Positions 10,713 to 13,970 of a stretch of 13,970 nt of DNA are shown piece by piece (positions within the stretch are counted from its first letter, which is position 1; each line of letters opens with the position of its first letter). The notes under the pieces are model-generated. The model was given only the letters and a program-made list of their open reading frames with translations, ran no database searches and was not told the DNA's origin. The translations under genes and the position numbers were made by a program. The stretch comes from Astrocystis sublimbata (Eukaryota > Ascomycota > Sordariomycetes > Xylariales > Xylariaceae): positions 1 to 13,970 of the forward strand of contig JAJNNY010000182.1 in the NCBI GenBank assembly GCA_022453515.1, given 5' to 3'.

Positions 10713-11526
10713 TAAGCCTTAGTTTGTCTGACTCACTAGGACCAGGTGCCAAGTCCCGAGACTCTTCGGAGCTGTTGAGAGTATTGTCATAATAGATGGG
10801 TTAATTTGGATGGATTGGCGCAGGCTAAATGAACCAGGGTCTACTCACCGCCCAGAGAACCCGCCACACTAGTTATTAGGACACATCTCAGAGAGAGAGC
10901 AAAGCGCGCTCGAGACACACAATACAATACACACGCTTCTGAACCTCCAATTGACTGGCTCGCTTATTCTGACAAGTATCTCGTCGCAATATGCACTTTC
11001 CCAAATACTCGATAATGTGATAAAATCTATGTCTCGCGTTATTTCACTAGCTGATTCCCAAGGATACCTCAGCTGATGCCTAGCTTCCGAAAATGCGATC
11101 ATGGGGCGGAAAAGTACACGTGGCTAAAAGAGTCTATACCTACATATGTACCTAGGTATCTATGGGGGAGCGAACGAGAGCTCTACAGGTCCCAAGGATG
11201 ATAATTGTTAGCGCCTTGCCACAGTGGATATTCTGGCTTAGAATGGTATTACGACTGTAGGTCTGTACTTTCTTTAGTAACTGCAGTGCAAAGCTACATC
11301 ATTGCTGTCTCAGCATATTTGCCACAACACCAATTCCATGTATAAGGCCTTCAATCAACACAATCCCGATTACCTAGTACCTACGCTTAAGTAAGTCCTT
11401 AAAGTAAACGTACTTTATCGAAGTAAGCAAAGCAAATAAGTAGTTTTATAAGTACAAGAAATCAGCTTTAAAAGCAGCATATATAGCCTAAACTATAGTT
11501 ACAAGTACGATGGGTTCTACTCCGTA

Positions 11527-11569
11527 CCATGTGGAACCCCTCAACGGACCACCCCCCTGAACGGAACAG
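11527..11569. repeat. Candidate terminal inverted repeat (3' end of the transposon)
   Basis: This GC-rich block stands out from its AT-rich surroundings and carries two related sub-repeats, CCTCAACGGACC and CCTGAACGGAAC. It lies about 110 bases beyond the transposase stop codon and abuts a TA. Its partner is not in the window, so the assignment rests on position and on the general look of fungal pogo-type ends. Confidence 0.45.
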
Positions 11570-11678
11570 CTAAAACTGCCCAAACTAGCCAAATCGCACT
11601 TATTTCAACCACTTGTAGTTCAATCAATACTACTCGTATTCAGCTGGAAAATAGGCCAAATTGAAGCTAATTGGCTAA

Positions 11679-12462
11679 TTAATCTAAATATCTAGTCGGC
11701 ACACGGGTCTGACGGCCTGAACGGGTCTATAGATCCCTCGGCGCAAAGGCAACTTCAGCCAAATCGGGCTCTTCCACCTCATCTACTTCGTCTGCAATAA
11801 CACCACCTTCAACGTCCTCAAGGCCTTCAAAAGCCTTATTTTCGTCTTTAATATCTATAGCTAGTATCTCAGGAATTGTCTAAAAGCCCTTATTTAGATT
11901 AGGCACTTTCTTATAGCGCTTAGGCTTATGTATTTGATCTGAGCCTCCAGAGCCTCGATTCTTTTATCTTTAAGGACAGACTCGGTAGCTAGCCTTTTAT
12001 AGGCTTTTGCGGCCTTCTCGAAGCTCAGGCGCGTCGTAGGAGACTTATTGTAGCCAAATAGCTCAATAGATCGTGACGTTTTTTGTATTGTAACCTCACT
12101 AGCTTCGGCTTCGTCTACTTCAGGGCCTTCTGGGCCTGAATTGGGGTCTGCTTGCAATTTAGGGTGGTTTAGAGCCTTTCGGCGGCTTATGGGCCAGTTT
12201 CCAGTTGTTCTGAAGGCCGAAAGTATGTTCTTTTTCGTAAAGGCGTCGTCTCGAGCCCTGGAATAGCACCTAATGAAGTTGATCTTGTCAACTGGCGCCG
12301 CGTCCGTTAGACTAGCTAACACCTGCAAATGCTTCCTATAGTGGGCTTTCAAGGCATTATATGGCCCGTTATCAAGTGGCTACAGGCCGTGTGAAGTATG
12401 GGCAGGCAGAAAACAGAGATTAATATTGTTTAGGTACGCAAGCTTTATAAATTTGTCCTAAG
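11679..12462 (-). pseudogene. Degenerate DDE-type transposase, C-terminal part (RIP-mutated)
   Basis: Reading leftwards from 12462, the frame gives a truncated DKFIKLAYLNNINLCF, then LPAHTSHGL-stop-PLDNG, the conserved (L)PxHTSHxLQPLD block of pogo/Fot1-like DDE transposases. It continues with FTKKNILSAFRTTGNWPISR and RKALNHPKLQAD, typical of the region after the catalytic core. A frame slip near 11939-11941 leads into HKPKRYKKVPN, an acidic stretch, and a basic C-terminus RQTRVPTRYLD with stop TAA at 11681-11679. Internal stops are TAG at 12460-12458 (for Trp), 12382-12380, 11882-11880 and 11729-11727 (for Gln). All are explained by C-to-T on one strand or the other in CpA/TpG context. The catalytic DDE core upstream is absent. 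It is not functional. Confidence 0.88.
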
Positions 12463-13347
12463 TCAGGGTGTAACAACTGCTCTATCTGTAACACTAAGTA
12501 CAGGGTAGAGTAGGGGTCTTAGTGGGTTTATGTTCCTAAAGATAAGGGCTAAGCTTATAACAAAGGATCGCTAAACAATATAAAGTATTATTCACTAAGT
12601 TGTTAAGAGGTTACTTTTATTCTAAGAACTATTAGTATATTTAGATTAAATAGTAAAGTAAAGAAAGACTAGATATATAGGAATACTATTGAAACTATAT
12701 AGTATTTTCTTTTTTTATATAATATCTCTGCTTATTAGCTCACCTATATAATTTAGTAAGCCACTTTAGTTCACTGGCTTACTAGCGTAAGCTAGTAATC
12801 TAGGCTTATTAGCTTACTAACATGATCTAGTAATCCTGTTATATAACCTATCTCTTAGCGCTTTATGTGGCTTGTCCTCCTAGCCCTACGCCTACCCGCT
12901 TAGGTATAACTGTCTGCCCTTACTAGGCTTTCCTAATAGGTTGTTTTTTGTTAGTTTATAATATTATTTCCTTTTTTCCTAGGATTATTACTTTTAATAA
13001 TTATAAATAGTAAGTGCCTTTTTTAGTTTTTTTTCTACTTAAATATAATATTTTTTACTTTTTTCCTTTCCTTTTGTTTATAATATCTAATTGTATTAAA
13101 AAACGTTTTTGCTTTATAAAAACTAAATAATATTATATTTTAGTAGCCTTTATTAATAAAGAAAGTTATAAAGTTATATTTTGTTTTTTTTTATAATTAT
13201 AAATAGGACTATAAAATAATAAATAGTATTTTTTAGTATAAAAAGTATATTTATTATAGTTATTTTTATAATAGTTCTAGTGTTTTATTAATAGTTATTA
13301 ATAAATTCTTTAATAAATCTGATTATTTAATAAAAAAAAAACAAAAA

Positions 13348-13668
13348 GCTAAAAAACAGCTCTCTAAGGCCTTATCTCGCTTAAAAAATATCTATTATTA
13401 ATAGGTTCTTTATTAGGCTAATAGTATAACTCTAGTTAATAATAGTTTTTGTTTTTTTAATAAGCTTAATTGTTAGGAACGCGAGAAGTCTAAGGCTATA
13501 GTGGTTATCCAGGCGGCAGGCGCTATAGATATTATTAACTAGAACGCCTTTTATTCTCCTTTTGTTTAGGAGGTTAACCCCGCCCTCCTAGCCTTAGTTA
13601 ATTAAGATATTAGTAGTAAAACTAGTTCACCTTCTAGCTAGCCTTCTATAAGTATTTCTTAAGTTCCT
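13348..13668 (+). pseudogene. RIP-degraded coding relic, probably transposon-derived
   Basis: One plus-strand frame keeps coding-like texture for about 107 codons. It starts AKKQLSKALSRLKN, like a Leu/Lys-rich coiled coil, and later reads EREKSKAIVVIQAAGAID and EVNPALLALVN, ending in a Ser-rich stretch. It is interrupted by nine stops, all TAA or TAG and none TGA, which is what RIP does to Gln and Trp codons. The layout resembles the coiled-coil and acidic tail encoded at the end of some fungal transposase genes, but I cannot name the family. GC content is locally higher than in the surrounding AT-rich block, especially 13480-13600. Confidence 0.4.
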
Positions 13669-13782
13669 ATATATTTTCTATATATAAATACCCTTTTTAT
13701 TTTACTAGGTATTTGAACGTGTTTTTATTCTAACGTAAATTTAGTATCTTTTTAACTTCGAATTCTTTATAATCGGGTTCTG

Positions 13783-13806
13783 TTTTAAGTTTAGTTTTAA
13801 GTTTAG
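13783..13806. repeat. 12-nt direct repeat, two copies
   Basis: TTTTAAGTTTAG occurs twice in perfect tandem at 13783-13794 and 13795-13806, inside the AT-rich block. It is a simple local duplication with no assigned role. Confidence 0.8.
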
Positions 13807-13970
13807 TATTATTAGGTGCTTTCTTTAGGAAGGAGATATAGAATACTAGGTATTTTTTTATTCTTTTAAATAGCTTAAGCAGGTAGTTTAATTTTAATCT
13901 AACTTCCTTAATCTTAAATAGTCTAATCTACTTGAAATCTAATTTTTCGCTTAGTTTTTTTGTTTTAATG

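Larger units (their letters stand above)
9408..11526. other. 2.1-kb gene-free region
   Basis: The right side of the 756-codon gene's start is presumably its promoter and 5' leader. Beyond that I find no credible coding region: the open frames at 9933-10154, 10262-10531, 10446-10715 and 10869-11102 lack any domain or fungal gene architecture. I found no tRNA B-box with a cloverleaf and no 5S rRNA. It holds a 14-nt triple repeat (9951-9992), a poly-G run (10689-10712) and a palindromic TACCTAGGTA near 11150. Part of it may be old, unrecognisable transposon sequence, as it runs up to a transposon end. Confidence 0.55.
11527..12468 (-). mobile_element. 3'-terminal remnant of a pogo/Fot1-like (Tc1-mariner superfamily) DNA transposon
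   Basis: The fragment contains the C-terminal transposase relic and, downstream of its stop, a non-coding tail ending at a candidate terminal inverted repeat at 11527-11569. That end begins CCATGTGGAACCCCTCAACG next to a TA dinucleotide (11525-11526), as expected for TA-target insertions of this group. Transposase similarity stops abruptly near 12468, where a TGTAACA motif begins, and no reverse complement of the terminal repeat is found to the right, so the 5' half is missing or was displaced by another insertion. The exact left boundary and the terminal-repeat status are inference. Confidence 0.7.
12480..13970. repeat. AT-rich, RIP-like degenerate repeat block
   Basis: Composition changes sharply to long TA-rich, T-rich and A-rich runs; hand counts give 7 G/C in the 60 bases 13081-13140 and 8 in 13141-13200. 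TpA is conspicuously frequent and no sizeable open frame survives on either strand. Internal structure includes related motifs GCTTATTAGCTCAC (about 12730) and GCTTATTAGCTTAC (about 12807), inverted TTACTAG/CTAGTAA units around 12779-12835, and a duplicated 12-mer TTTTAAGTTTAG at 13783-13806. This fits transposon DNA mutated by RIP. The block continues beyond the right edge. Confidence 0.75.

Noticed and set aside
10869..11102. A 77-codon minus-strand ORF
   Set aside because: No recognisable domain, no signal peptide and no conserved pattern; chance is sufficient.
9495..11526. tRNA, 5S rRNA or other structured RNA genes in the gene-poor interval
   Set aside because: I found no adequate A-box/B-box pair with a foldable cloverleaf and no 5S-like sequence; a covariance-model search would be needed to exclude less conserved RNAs.
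12720..12845. CRISPR-like array from the repeated TTACTAG/GCTTATTAGC words
   Set aside because: The words are irregularly spaced, inverted and imperfect, in a eukaryotic AT-rich repeat; there is no constant repeat-spacer pattern.
12600..13970. Mitochondrial DNA insertion as the cause of the AT-richness
   Set aside because: No mitochondrial gene is recognisable, and the TA-biased decay with transposon-like relics fits RIP better; a search against the organelle genome would settle it.

Overview
The window comes from the nuclear genome of a filamentous ascomycete (Pezizomycotina, probably a sordariomycete; genus not determinable). Genes carry short 55-119 nt introns with fungal GT...CTAAC/CTGAC...AG signals. 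Two genes belong to families restricted to filamentous fungi. Intergenic DNA is rich in TAGGTA/TACCTA motifs. The right end holds transposon debris with the C-to-T/G-to-A signature of repeat-induced point mutation (RIP).

Layout: (1) 1-616, minus, the 5' part of the splicing factor gene prp45/SNW1, running off the left edge. (2) 1039-2017, an almost uninterrupted 979-base poly-C tract. (3) 2527-3346, minus, a four-exon p24-family (GOLD domain) ER-Golgi cargo receptor gene. (4) 3347-4846, a sparse region with a GT-rich microsatellite, TAGGTA palindromes and one doubtful small ORF. (5) 4847-7053, plus, a two-exon DUF3176-type membrane protein. (6) 7137-9407, minus, an intronless 756-codon conserved fungal membrane protein of unknown function, convergent with gene 5 (83 bases between stops). 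(7) 9408-11526, a gene-free stretch with a 14-nt triple repeat and a 24-base poly-G run. (8) 11527-12468, the 3' part of a pogo/Fot1-like DDE transposon on the minus strand, broken by stops and one frameshift. (9) About 12480-13970, a very AT-rich block with at least one more coding relic.

The genes do not form a cluster or a shared pathway: this is ordinary housekeeping and membrane-protein territory next to a degraded transposon island. No new defence, secondary-metabolite or mobile system is visible. The most notable points are the kilobase poly-C tract; four single-base deletions that break two conserved genes, all lying within 3.4 kb around that tract while 4.3 kb of coding sequence further right is intact (pointing to local sequence or assembly error); and the textbook RIP pattern in the transposase, where all four internal stops can be read as CpA/TpG to TpA changes.
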